Below are positions 55,406-63,499 of a stretch of 64,000 nucleotides of DNA, one piece after another (the stretch's first letter is position 1; each line of letters opens with the position of its first letter). The DNA is from an uncultured Clostridia bacterium (lineage in GTDB: Bacteria > Bacillota > Clostridia > Oscillospirales > Acutalibacteraceae): the NCBI GenBank assembly GCA_947631945.1, contig CANRNI010000014.1, positions 1 to 64,000 of the forward strand. Reading direction: 5' to 3'. Under the pieces are notes generated by a model. It was not told the origin of the DNA. It did no database searches and was given only the letters and a program-made list of their open reading frames with translations. The translations under genes were made by a program, and so were the position numbers.

Positions 55406-57427
55406 TTACTTACTTTCAACAATTCCTCTGCGGTTTTCCTTGAAATCTTTCTGAATCTCATCAAGTCTCGCGTGATATTCGTCCGCGATATCGGGATATA
55501 CGGGAGTTCTGTTGTAGTTCTCGCCCGCGTCGTCGGTAAGGATATGGAGCCAGTTTTTGCGGTACTTATCAAAGAAAGCGGAGTTGTCGTTCTGAATCCT
55601 GTCAAAATACTTGAACGTTATATACTCGTTATTATTAAGAACGTCATAATCATAATCGGGATATTTTTCCTTGACCTCCGAGGTCGGAACGGTATACTGT
55701 ATCGCCTTTATATCCTCGCGCTTCATATGGATTATCGGATGCTCTTTGGTATGTATAACGCTGTCGTTTTTAAGAAGCGAAAGCATTGAAACACCGTCTA
55801 TAACTCTGTCGGACGGCAGATAACCTTTTGTTCCGCCGTTGCCTGTTATTCCGCAAAGCTCAATAAGCGTAGGATAAAGGTCAACAAGCGTCGCGGACTG
55901 CTTTCTTACCGTTTTCACCTCGCCGAGTTCGCCGTCGGCGTTATCCCAGCGAATCATAAACGGAACCTTCTGTCCGCCCTCGTAAGCAAGATACTTTCCG
56001 CCTCTTAAATCGTTTACCGAACCTTCGAGCGCGGGGCCGTTGTCGCTTGTAAATACTATAATCGTATCGTCAAGCACTCCGAGGCTTTCCATTGTATTGA
56101 ACAGTTCTCCGAGATAATGGTCAAATTCCGTCACGCAGTCAACATATGTACCCATACCTGTTGTACCGTCGAAATCATCGCCGGCATATACGGGAGCGTG
56201 CGGCCACGGGGACGTATAATACGCGAGGAAAGGCTCGTTGTTTTCCGCCTTTTCGGTAATCCACTCCGTGATTTCCCCGTGAATCCACTTAGTAGCGTTA
56301 GACTGGTCTTTAAGCTCGTCCGTGCCTCTCGCGATTTCATATTCGCCGTTTTCTTCACGTACATGATAAAACGGCGTCATATCGTTTACATAATGGCTGC
56401 CGTAGAAATAATCGAAGCCCTGATTGGTCGGAAGATACTCGCCGTAATCTCCCAAATGCCACTTGCCGAAAAGTCCCGTGGAGTAACCGGCCGCTTTGAA
56501 TACCTCCGCTATCGTGATTTCATCGCCGAGCATACCGTCGGCATTGCCGCCCATTTCTATTGAATTGAATATTCTTGTGGACGCGAACGGAGAGAACGTA
56601 TCGACAGTGGGATAAATAACGTTATCGGCAAAGCCTCTGTAGGGGTATCTTCCCGTCATAGCCGCGAAACGGGCGGGCGAACATACCGAATACGAGGAAT
56701 AGAAATTTTCAAAATTAAGACCGTTTTCACCTATACTGTCGATATTCGGAGTATCAAATATTGCTCCGTTAAGCGAAACATCGCCGTAGCCGAGGTCGTC
56801 CATAAGGATAACAAGGACGTTCGGGCTTTTATCCGAAGCGTTTTTATCAACGCCTTTAAGGTAATCGTCCTGACCGTCCCAGAGCCTTTCTGTATTGGGC
56901 TTTGAACGAAGGTTCATTGTAAGGACATAAAAAACGCTTGTTCCGACAAGAAGCACGCTCAAAATACCCGCGACAGCCTTTTTAACGCCTTCTTTTTTAA
57001 ACGTATGCTTTGCGGCGAAAAACAATCCCCAGAGAGAAGCGGCCGCCGGAAGCGCAAGCAGAAGATTTCCGAGGAGCCTTGTGCCGAAGTTGCCGGCGCC
57101 CGTAAGCCAAGGATGCTCCGACGAAGCGAAGCCGGCAAGACCGGACGTAAAAGCGCCGAACCCCGCGTCCGCGCCCCATATGACATAATAAGTGATAACG
57201 CCCATGCTTGCGGCGGCATAGCCGAATATCATCTGTATATATACCTTATTTTTGATTATAAGGCTTAGAATGATTACAGCCGACATTATGCAGCAATAAG
57301 CGACCGAAACGACGGCCACTATATTAAGCCGTACAAGAATCATCGCGCACATAATGGCAACGCCTATAACCATAAGAATTATCGGGAAAACCTTTTTTCC
57401 CGTATCAAGTGTAATTTTCTTTTTCAT
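55406..57427 (-). CDS. Membrane-anchored sulfatase
   Basis: 673 residues. The first ~170 hold about five hydrophobic helices, an unusual polytopic anchor. A type I sulfatase domain follows: LVILMDDLGYGDVS binds Ca2+, the maturation motif is CSPARFAAMTGR (Cys249 becomes formylglycine), GKWHLGDYGEYLP and TSDNGPALEG complete the site. The C-x-P-x-R form with C-S-P-A-R needs an anaerobic sulfatase-maturating enzyme, not seen here. It probably removes sulfate from host glycans such as mucin on the outside. AGGAGG precedes the ATG. Confidence 0.9.
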   Translation of the reverse strand: MKKKITLDTGKKVFPIILMVIGVAIMCAMILVRLNIVAVVSVAYCCIMSAVIILSLIIKNKVYIQMIFGYAAASMGVITYYVIWGADAGFGAFTSGLAGFASSEHPWLTGAGNFGTRLLGNLLLALPAAASLWGLFFAAKHTFKKEGVKKAVAGILSVLLVGTSVFYVLTMNLRSKPNTERLWDGQDDYLKGVDKNASDKSPNVLVILMDDLGYGDVSLNGAIFDTPNIDSIGENGLNFENFYSSYSVCSPARFAAMTGRYPYRGFADNVIYPTVDTFSPFASTRIFNSIEMGGNADGMLGDEITIAEVFKAAGYSTGLFGKWHLGDYGEYLPTNQGFDYFYGSHYVNDMTPFYHVREENGEYEIARGTDELKDQSNATKWIHGEITEWITEKAENNEPFLAYYTSPWPHAPVYAGDDFDGTTGMGTYVDCVTEFDHYLGELFNTMESLGVLDDTIIVFTSDNGPALEGSVNDLRGGKYLAYEGGQKVPFMIRWDNADGELGEVKTVRKQSATLVDLYPTLIELCGITGNGGTKGYLPSDRVIDGVSMLSLLKNDSVIHTKEHPIIHMKREDIKAIQYTVPTSEVKEKYPDYDYDVLNNNEYITFKYFDRIQNDNSAFFDKYRKNWLHILTDDAGENYNRTPVYPDIADEYHARLDEIQKDFKENRRGIVESK

Positions 57428-57448
57428 TACACCGCCTCCTTTTGGTAT

Positions 57449-57477
57449 ATTATACTTGTTCGGAAAAATAAAATCAA
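57449..57477 (-). promoter_or_regulatory. Sulfatase promoter
   Basis: Minus-strand TTGATT (57472-57477), 17 bases, TATAAT (57449-57454), close before the ATG. Confidence 0.75.
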
Positions 57478-57586
57478 GAATTGACTGTACTTTTTAATAA
57501 AAATTTTATTGTCTTTTTTCGTATAAAATGCCGATTTTACGCATGGCGGATAACAACGCGCAGCAGTCATTTTGCAAAAGCTTCCG

Positions 57587-59032
57587 TCAGTCCGATTTTC
57601 TGTAAAAATCTCCGCTTGAATAATCAAAGCAAACAGCGTCTACGGTGGATTTGGTAAAGGTATCGTAAACGTAAATATTTATTCCGTTTGTGATATTGGA
57701 ACGCTCCGTTTTATTAAAATACACGGCGTTTCTTTCGCCGGATTTTTTTACAAGAGCCGTATTTACGCCGTCAAGCCTGACTGTACGATAAAAGTCCTTT
57801 TGGGTACATTCGTTGTAATAGGTTTTTTGTCCTCCTTCAAATACCCACATTCCACCTCTTTTATATTCATCTTCGCTTACGCCTATCTTTGAAAAAAACG
57901 CGTTCAATTCAGGAACCTTTTCTTTTCCGATATCGTACGTTTCGGTCATAATTATCTTATATCTTTCGTTCTTAAAAACAGATATATAATCGTTCAGAGA
58001 ATCCGTTAATGTCACATTATGGTTTTCAAGCTGATTATAATAAACCTCGGAATCCTTTTCCCACGACGAGTATTTTTCATCGCCTCGCCTGTCGGTCATG
58101 TTATACTTATCTTTAAGAAGATTGCCGAAAAATCGCGTAAGCTTCGTATTCCCGAGATAATTAAGGTGCTGATTATCGGAAAAATCCGTATTGTAATCAA
58201 GCCCGAGCTCGTCCTTATAATCGGTAAGAAAATTATAAAACGGCATATTATATTCTTCGGCGATTCTTTTCGCCGTGTTAAAAAATCCCTGATGATACTT
58301 TTCCGCCGCAAAAGGAATTGCTGCGGCTATTACGGGGATATTCCTGCTTTTCGCAAGCTCAAAGATTTTTCTGTAATACGATTCCGTTTTTTCGGTCATT
58401 TCATTTTGATATTCCACCAAAAACAGATTTTCGTCGTAATTAACAGGCTCGCTCCTAAAATAACAGTAAAAGCCCTTATGGTACTTATAAACGTCTTTAT
58501 TTGCCTGATAGGAATAAAAATCAGCTCTGTTAAGGTCCGAATATCTCGAATGATACTGTAAAAATTCAAAAAAATACTGTTTTCCGTATTCTTCCTCATT
58601 AAAGCTCGCCTTTATTGCGTCGATTTTTGTTTTTGACCATTTAAGACCGTATGTGTTTTTTATTCCGTAGCTCGTCTCGCTGTAATCGGTGGAATAATGC
58701 AGAGTGTATGTATCGAGAATTATAACCTTTGGAGTCTGCGTTTTAAGAGCCTCCTCCAAATAATAATACGTGTTCCAGATAGGCTGCGCCGCGCCGCAGA
58801 GGTCATAAGCCGGATATCCGTACTCTTTCCATAAAACCGCAGTATTTATCCCCTGATAGGCATGGCTCGAGCCGAGGACAAGAACGTCAACCGTGTTATC
58901 CTCCTGCTCATAGAACATTTTCATTTTGAATATGCTGTCCGTATACTTAAAACCAAGCACGAAATAGGAGCAGACAAACAACAAAACGACAGCTAACAGA
59001 AACGCTGTGATTTTAATAAACTTTTTCACCAT
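57587..59032 (-). CDS. SGNH/AlgX-like acyltransfer partner
   Basis: 481 residues with one N-terminal membrane helix (FIKITAFLLAVVLLFVCSYF) and an external SGNH-type domain. LVLGSSHAYQGI supplies the candidate nucleophile Ser56, IILDTYTLHYS a later block, and DFSDNQHLNYLGNTKL the Asp/His pair. Proteins of this sort work with MBOAT acyltransferases, as AlgX does with AlgI, moving acetyl groups onto an exported polymer. The MBOAT gene directly upstream (12-base gap) supports that. The last ~130 residues are a separate beta-rich domain without assignment. Confidence 0.82.
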   Translation of the reverse strand: MVKKFIKITAFLLAVVLLFVCSYFVLGFKYTDSIFKMKMFYEQEDNTVDVLVLGSSHAYQGINTAVLWKEYGYPAYDLCGAAQPIWNTYYYLEEALKTQTPKVIILDTYTLHYSTDYSETSYGIKNTYGLKWSKTKIDAIKASFNEEEYGKQYFFEFLQYHSRYSDLNRADFYSYQANKDVYKYHKGFYCYFRSEPVNYDENLFLVEYQNEMTEKTESYYRKIFELAKSRNIPVIAAAIPFAAEKYHQGFFNTAKRIAEEYNMPFYNFLTDYKDELGLDYNTDFSDNQHLNYLGNTKLTRFFGNLLKDKYNMTDRRGDEKYSSWEKDSEVYYNQLENHNVTLTDSLNDYISVFKNERYKIIMTETYDIGKEKVPELNAFFSKIGVSEDEYKRGGMWVFEGGQKTYYNECTQKDFYRTVRLDGVNTALVKKSGERNAVYFNKTERSNITNGINIYVYDTFTKSTVDAVCFDYSSGDFYRKSD

Positions 59033-59044
59033 GAATTTTCACCG

Positions 59045-60547
59045 TCAGAACTGAAAATATATAAATTGCTGCGCGTCAAAGCTGTAGCCGTACGCCCCGA
59101 AAATCACAACAGCCGCTATCAGAGCGAATATCACCGCTCCCCTCACCCATGAGTTTTGGTTATCGGCAATATTTTCAAAGCGTATGTTTCTTTTGTATTT
59201 CAGCAAATCCACAATAAACATAACGAAAACCGCAATAAGCAGTATATTCATTTCCCTTGTTTCAAGACCTATGTTATACATAAAGCCCGTGGTCAGCGCC
59301 CATGGGTCAAGGGCTGTAAAAATCCTCGCTATGTATTCAAGCGCAACGTTTATTGAATCGGCTCTGAAAAATATCCACGCAAATGAAGTAAGCGCAAATG
59401 TAATAAGAATTTTTATTATTCTGTATGACAGAGCCTGAGTTTTTACGTTAAGCTTATCGTTTATTTTATCTTTTAAAGGTCTTGATATATCGCCTATCAC
59501 CTGATATAAGCCGTGCAGAGCGCCCCATATCGCATAAGTCCAGTTTGCTCCGTGCCAAAGACCGCTGGCAAGAAATACAATAAAGATATTTAAATATTTA
59601 CGGGCTTTGCCCTTTCTGTTTCCTCCGAGCGGAATATACAGATAATCTCTGAACCACGTTGACAGCGATATATGCCATCTGCGCCAAAATTCCTTAACAG
59701 ACGACGCAAAATACGGCGTATTAAAATTATCCATAAGCTCTATACCCATTATGCCCGCCGCGCCGACGGCAATGGTGGAATAGCTCGCGAAATCACAGTA
59801 TATCTGAACCGCAAAAAATACCGCTCCCGCTATCAGTTCGACAGAGCCGTAAGCGTAATAATTATTGAAAACCTCGTTTACAACAGAGGCGGCTCTGTCC
59901 GCTATTACCACTTTCAGAAAATATCCCCACATCATGACCATAAAGCCTTTCACTATTCTTTCATAGTTAAAAAGCTTTATTTTATCTATATTATTTATCT
60001 GCCTCATAAGATTGCCGGAACGCTCTATCGGCCCCGCGACGAGCTGAGGAAAGAACGATACAAACAGCGCGTATTTGAAAATATTATATTCCGCGCCGAT
60101 ATTTTTTCTGTATACGTCTATAACATATCCGAGAGCCTGAAAAGTATAAAACGATATTCCGACAGGCAGCAATATGTCAAACTGCTCATATGTATAGGCA
60201 ATGTTCAACCGTCCCAGAATAAAATTTAAGTTGTCAACGGCGAAATTAAAATATTTATAAACAAACAGTATACCCAGATTTGCGGCGATTCCCAAAAACA
60301 GAGTAAATCTTCTGAGTTTTATCCATACTTTTCCGTTTTCAAGCCCCATTTGTTCAATTATTATTCCGCACAAATATGTAACAAGCGTGGAAAACGCGAT
60401 AAGCACGGCATACTTAGCGTTCCAGCTCATATAAAAATAATAGCTTGAGACGAGAAGCCAGATATAGCGCAGCTTTTTAGGTATTATAAAATATATTAAA
60501 AGCACGATTGGAAAAAATACCAAAAAGCTTATTGAGTTAAACTGCAT
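59045..60547 (-). CDS. MBOAT-family O-acyltransferase (AlgI-like)
   Basis: 500 residues, about ten or more membrane helices. The family blocks are intact: PVGISFYTFQALGYVIDVYR, FFPQLVAGPIERSGNL, FWRRWHISLSTWFRDYLYIPLGGN (split here for length: WHISLSTWFRDYLY and IPLGGN) and the catalytic His332 in SGLWHGANWTYAIWGALHG. It should pass acyl groups, usually acetyl, across the membrane to the SGNH partner encoded downstream. The polymer modified is unknown. It has a clear promoter. Confidence 0.93.
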   Translation of the reverse strand: MQFNSISFLVFFPIVLLIYFIIPKKLRYIWLLVSSYYFYMSWNAKYAVLIAFSTLVTYLCGIIIEQMGLENGKVWIKLRRFTLFLGIAANLGILFVYKYFNFAVDNLNFILGRLNIAYTYEQFDILLPVGISFYTFQALGYVIDVYRKNIGAEYNIFKYALFVSFFPQLVAGPIERSGNLMRQINNIDKIKLFNYERIVKGFMVMMWGYFLKVVIADRAASVVNEVFNNYYAYGSVELIAGAVFFAVQIYCDFASYSTIAVGAAGIMGIELMDNFNTPYFASSVKEFWRRWHISLSTWFRDYLYIPLGGNRKGKARKYLNIFIVFLASGLWHGANWTYAIWGALHGLYQVIGDISRPLKDKINDKLNVKTQALSYRIIKILITFALTSFAWIFFRADSINVALEYIARIFTALDPWALTTGFMYNIGLETREMNILLIAVFVMFIVDLLKYKRNIRFENIADNQNSWVRGAVIFALIAAVVIFGAYGYSFDAQQFIYFQF

Positions 60548-60585
60548 AAAAATAATCCCTCAATAAAAATATTAATACAATTTAT

Positions 60586-60614
60586 ATTATAATATGTGTA
60601 AATGTCGAAATCAA
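60586..60614 (-). promoter_or_regulatory. Promoter of the MBOAT-SGNH pair
   Basis: Minus-strand TTGATT (60609-60614), 17 bases, TATAAT (60586-60591). Confidence 0.75.
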
Positions 60615-60698
60615 TAGAAATTATTAAGGAATACATATTTTTGCGCGTTATAATCCCACTTTACATGATTTTATCCCAAAATCAGGAAAAACTACAAT

Positions 60699-60877
60699 TT
60701 AAGGCAACACCGCATAATTATTGTCGTGCAGATGTGCCAAGAGATTTTTCGTCAGATTGCCAAAAGTGACGCAGGAATACTGCCGTATTTCAAGGAACTT
60801 TTGGTAAAAATGACGGGAAATCTCGGTACAGATGCGCGGCAAAGGCGGCAGCCGTTAATTGTGCGGTGTTGCCTTAA
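60699..60877. mobile_element. MITE-like element, subtype A, copy 4 (179 bp, inverted)
   Basis: Ends TTAAGGCAACACCGCATAAT and ...ATTGTGCGGTGTTGCCTTAA. The interior is in the opposite orientation to copies 1 and 3 (GAGATTTTTCGTCAGATTG first). Confidence 0.88.
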
Positions 60878-60904
60878 GTCAATAAGAAAAAATGTGGTTT
60901 GAGC

Positions 60905-60937
60905 AAAAAGACTGCGGGACAAGGCCGCAGTCTTTTT
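60905..60937 (-). terminator. Terminator of the broken hydrolase gene
   Basis: 13-bp stem AAAAAGACTGCGG / CCGCAGTCTTTTT, 7-base loop. It overlaps the original stop codon at 60936-60938 by two bases. Confidence 0.85.
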
Positions 60938-62078
60938 ATGTAAACAATGACGCAAACGCGTTGTTCCATTTTTCAGGCTCCTCCCATTGAGGAAAATGAG
61001 CGGAATTTTCAAACCAAATCAGTTTTTTATCAGGCGCGGTCAACGAATTAAGGAAACACTGATTAAATCGAACGTGCAGATTGCGCCATGAGATTTTTCG
61101 TCAGATTGTCAAAAGCGAGGCAGAAATACTGACGTATTTCAAGGAGCTTTTGGCAAAAATGACGGAAAATATCGGGGCAAGATGTGCGTTCAGCCGTCAG
61201 GCGTGATTTATTCAGTGTTTCCTTAAGCCATTTTCCGACAATTCCGAACAACAATTATAATCATGACGTCCAAGGAGCAGATAAACGGGAACTTTCAATT
61301 CTCTTGTGTTATTAAGAAAATCGGGATTTTCCGCCGCAATAGGTGAATTAAGGCAATAATTTATACCTTTTATATATTTTACAGCGCCGTATAACGAATA
61401 TTCGCGGAGAATAATCGGCGCATCTTCCGTCAACAGTTCAAAAAAATACGGTTTTATATTGCCGTATTTCGCGCCGCCGTACCTGTGAAGCCAGCTTCTC
61501 TGAATCGACTGAGATTTAAAATGATTGCCATTGTATTTTCCGCCTGCGGGTTCACCTATTTCGGCAAGCTTTTCGGAGGCTTTCACATCGCCTCTGCGCT
61601 TAGCCTCCGCAAGCGTGAATCTGTAAGACAAAATTTCATTTTCATCATAATCGACTGCCTGTCCCACTCCTATATACGCGGCGATATCACTCGGATATGA
61701 TTTCGCGAGCCATACGCCGAGAACGCTGCCGAAAGAGTGTCCCACAATTATAATTTTCTCTTTACCGAATCTCTTTTTAAGATAGCATACTACATTATAT
61801 GCGTCGTTAACATACAATTCTTTTGTTAAAACGACTTTTTTCGCCTCGTCCTTATCATAGGCCAGACCCGAACCTTTCTGATCCCAGCAAACAAGAGTGA
61901 ATCTATCTGCAAGCGGCGATTGATATTTCATTATATGCGCCCTGTCGGGGCTTCCGCAGCCGCCGTGGAGAAAAAGCACAACGGGATTTTTTTCGTTCTG
62001 TCCTCTTATCCTTAAATAATATTTTTCGCCGTTATATTCCACGGCATTGCTTTCGTCTGTTTTATATTTCATTTTCAT
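60936..62078 (-). pseudogene. Alpha/beta hydrolase split by a MITE and a 1-base deletion
   Basis: The 5' part (about 61227-62078) encodes a prolyl-aminopeptidase-like alpha/beta hydrolase: oxyanion loop FLHGGCGSPD, WDQKGSG, nucleophile elbow GHSFGS (Ser115) and the acid in LLLGRHDYN. The frame then runs into the MITE at 61048-61226. On the far side (60936-61047) the expected C-terminus continues, with LTAPDKKLIWFENSAHFPQW bearing the catalytic His and then EEPEKWNNAFASLFT to a stop at 60936. Removing the element with one TTAA and adding one A to GAAAATGG restores SEKWLNSLTAP in frame. The gene was therefore complete before the insertion and is now probably inactive. Confidence 0.9.
61048..61226. 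mobile_element. MITE-like element, subtype B, copy 5 (179 bp), inside a gene
   Basis: Ends TTAAGGAAACACTGATTAAA and ...TTTATTCAGTGTTTCCTTAA. The interior matches copy 2 in the opposite orientation. It interrupts the alpha/beta hydrolase, with TTAA on both sides. Confidence 0.93.
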
Positions 62079-62079
62079 T

Positions 62080-62769
62080 TTATCGGCCCGCTCCGATACT
62101 GCCGCTATCGCCGTTCAGCTTTTTTTCGGCGATTTTTCTTACCCATCTTCTGCCGTCGTTCAAAAACGGGACAAATAAACTGTTGTATTTATCCGTCTTG
62201 TATTTACCAAGAGCAGACAATGCATGACCGTTCACCGTTTCGTCATTGAGATTTTCTATTATAACGGGAATACAGCGTTCATCTTTTAGCTTTCCGAAAA
62301 GCAAAAATAACATTTGTCTGTCGATTGATAGATTCTTACATTCAGCTATTTTTATATATTCGTCTATAAAACCTTTTTGACGCAGATTATATAATTCATC
62401 GCATAAACTCCAGCAAAACGGTGAATCGTTATTCATATTTCTATTGATTTCTTCAATAATCATTTTGCATACTTCATCTTTTTTAAAGTTAAGACGTATC
62501 AGCTCATGAAAAATCACGTCGCGTTCATCATGGGAAAGTATGTTTTTATTTTCCTTTAAAAAAGATGTCAGAATGTCAAATACCGTCTGTTTTTGGTCGT
62601 TTCCGGGAATAATCCGGAACATCAACCTATTAACCGCAATGCCGTCGGCGCATAATTTTTCCGTTAATTCATCAAGCTTACCGATTTGCCCTCCGGCTTT
62701 GCTTTTTAATTCTTCAAGTGATTTAATAATAACCGCAGATTCCTGTTCGGTAAAAAATTTTTCTTTCAT
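62080..62769 (-). CDS. HEAT-repeat-like protein of unknown function
   Basis: 229 residues, wholly helical in appearance. The C-terminal 80 residues (LKDERCIPVIIENLNDETVNGHALSALGKY is summarised by ERCIPVIIENL, HALSALGKY and GRRWVRKIAEKKL) form two HEAT/PBS-lyase-like repeats that usually bind proteins. No enzyme motif is seen. The ATG of the hydrolase follows its stop within one base, and the TfoX-N gene precedes it by 12 bases, so the three form an operon. Confidence 0.65.
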   Translation of the reverse strand: MKEKFFTEQESAVIIKSLEELKSKAGGQIGKLDELTEKLCADGIAVNRLMFRIIPGNDQKQTVFDILTSFLKENKNILSHDERDVIFHELIRLNFKKDEVCKMIIEEINRNMNNDSPFCWSLCDELYNLRQKGFIDEYIKIAECKNLSIDRQMLFLLFGKLKDERCIPVIIENLNDETVNGHALSALGKYKTDKYNSLFVPFLNDGRRWVRKIAEKKLNGDSGSIGAGR

Positions 62770-62781
62770 AGAGCCATATTC

Positions 62782-63105
62782 CTATATTATTTTCCGTCTC
62801 TTTTTTCTTGTTTCGGGCAAGGAGGCACAGGTTACTGACACAATATCCGCAAGCGCTTCACTGTTTTCAATATCATCAATAAAAAAATGATTACCTGCTC
62901 CGTAGCGATGCACTATCGGAAGATTGGGATACGCATTTTTTACTTCATCGGTAACTTTGATAAAAAGCTGATTTTCCAAAATAACGGCAAAAAATTTTCC
63001 GTTGCAGTACAGGCCGTATTCCCCGAACATCTTACGGTATGTTATATCACCCGCACCGCTAAGCATGTCGGCAGCAAACTCAACAAATTCTCTGTTTGAC
63101 GGCAT
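62782..63105 (-). CDS. TfoX N-terminal domain protein
   Basis: 107 residues. The TfoX/Sxy N-terminal domain is recognisable from YRKMFGEYGLYCNGKFFAVI and LFIKVTDEV. A basic tail (PETRKKRRKII) may touch nucleic acid. In gammaproteobacteria TfoX controls competence. Single-domain versions in Firmicutes have no established role. I chose ATG 63105 after GGTGGAG; the frame extends further but into an adjoining transposase remnant. Confidence 0.78.
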   Translation of the reverse strand: MPSNREFVEFAADMLSGAGDITYRKMFGEYGLYCNGKFFAVILENQLFIKVTDEVKNAYPNLPIVHRYGAGNHFFIDDIENSEALADIVSVTCASLPETRKKRRKII

Positions 63106-63129
63106 TTCTCCACCACACATTAAACATAC

Positions 63130-63342
63130 CGGCAAGGTCTTTGCACGCAAACTGCTTGCATCTTATGTAGAATCTTTGTGCAGTATTACCTTACCTGCTT
63201 TCGGCAAGAACGTTACAATTATTTTACGAAAACGAAGGTATCGCTGTCCAAACTGCGGTAAGCGATTTTATGAATCCAACACATTTTTGTCAAAATATCA
63301 GCAAAGGACAAAACGTTTATCTGAATTTGTAGTAGATAAGCT
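63130..63342 (+). pseudogene. ISL3-family transposase N-terminal remnant
   Basis: The translated stretch FGKNVTIILRKRRYRCPNCG with CGKRFYESNTFLSKYQQRTK and RLSEFVVDKL matches the zinc-finger and helix-turn-helix start of ISL3 transposases (Cys-x2-Cys, KRRYRCP). The catalytic DDE domain is absent. It is cut off exactly where the tRNA-Pro fragment begins. Confidence 0.7.
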
Positions 63343-63386
63343 TCGGGACCAAGAGGCCATGGGTTCAAGTCCTGTCACTCCGACCA
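63341..63386 (+). other. 3' half of tRNA-Pro(CGG): probable attachment site
   Basis: From the anticodon loop (TTCGGGA) onward the sequence reads as a tRNA: stem CCAAG, variable loop, T-arm GGGTTCAAGTCC, acceptor CACTCCG and encoded ACCA. The bases to the left do not pair with it and belong to the ISL3 remnant. Half-tRNAs of this type are left where elements recombine at a tRNA gene. Confidence 0.75.
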
Positions 63387-63387
63387 T

Positions 63388-63425
63388 ATCGAGTGTTCAT
63401 AACACAAGTGGGCACTCGATTTTTT
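63388..63425 (+). terminator. Terminator after the tRNA fragment
   Basis: ATCGAGTG (63388-63395) / CACTCGAT (63413-63420) followed by six T. Confidence 0.8.
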
Positions 63426-63471
63426 GTGCTGAAAACATCAACCTCTTGTTTTGAAATAGATTTTATGTATC

Positions 63472-63496
63472 GAGCAGGTTTCCGGCCTGCTCTTTT
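63472..63496 (+). terminator. Terminator-like hairpin before the recombinase end
   Basis: GAGCAGG / CCTGCTC stem with a 7-base loop, then TTTT. Confidence 0.6.
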
Positions 63497-63499
63497 GCT

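Noticed and set aside
60699-60877. Small regulatory RNA in place of a mobile element
   Set aside because: Five scattered copies with TTAA ends, and one inside a coding region, fit mobility better. Transcription of the element cannot be excluded.
63341-63386. A complete tRNA gene
   Set aside because: Only the part from the anticodon loop to ACCA is present; the left side cannot form D-arm, anticodon stem or acceptor pairs.
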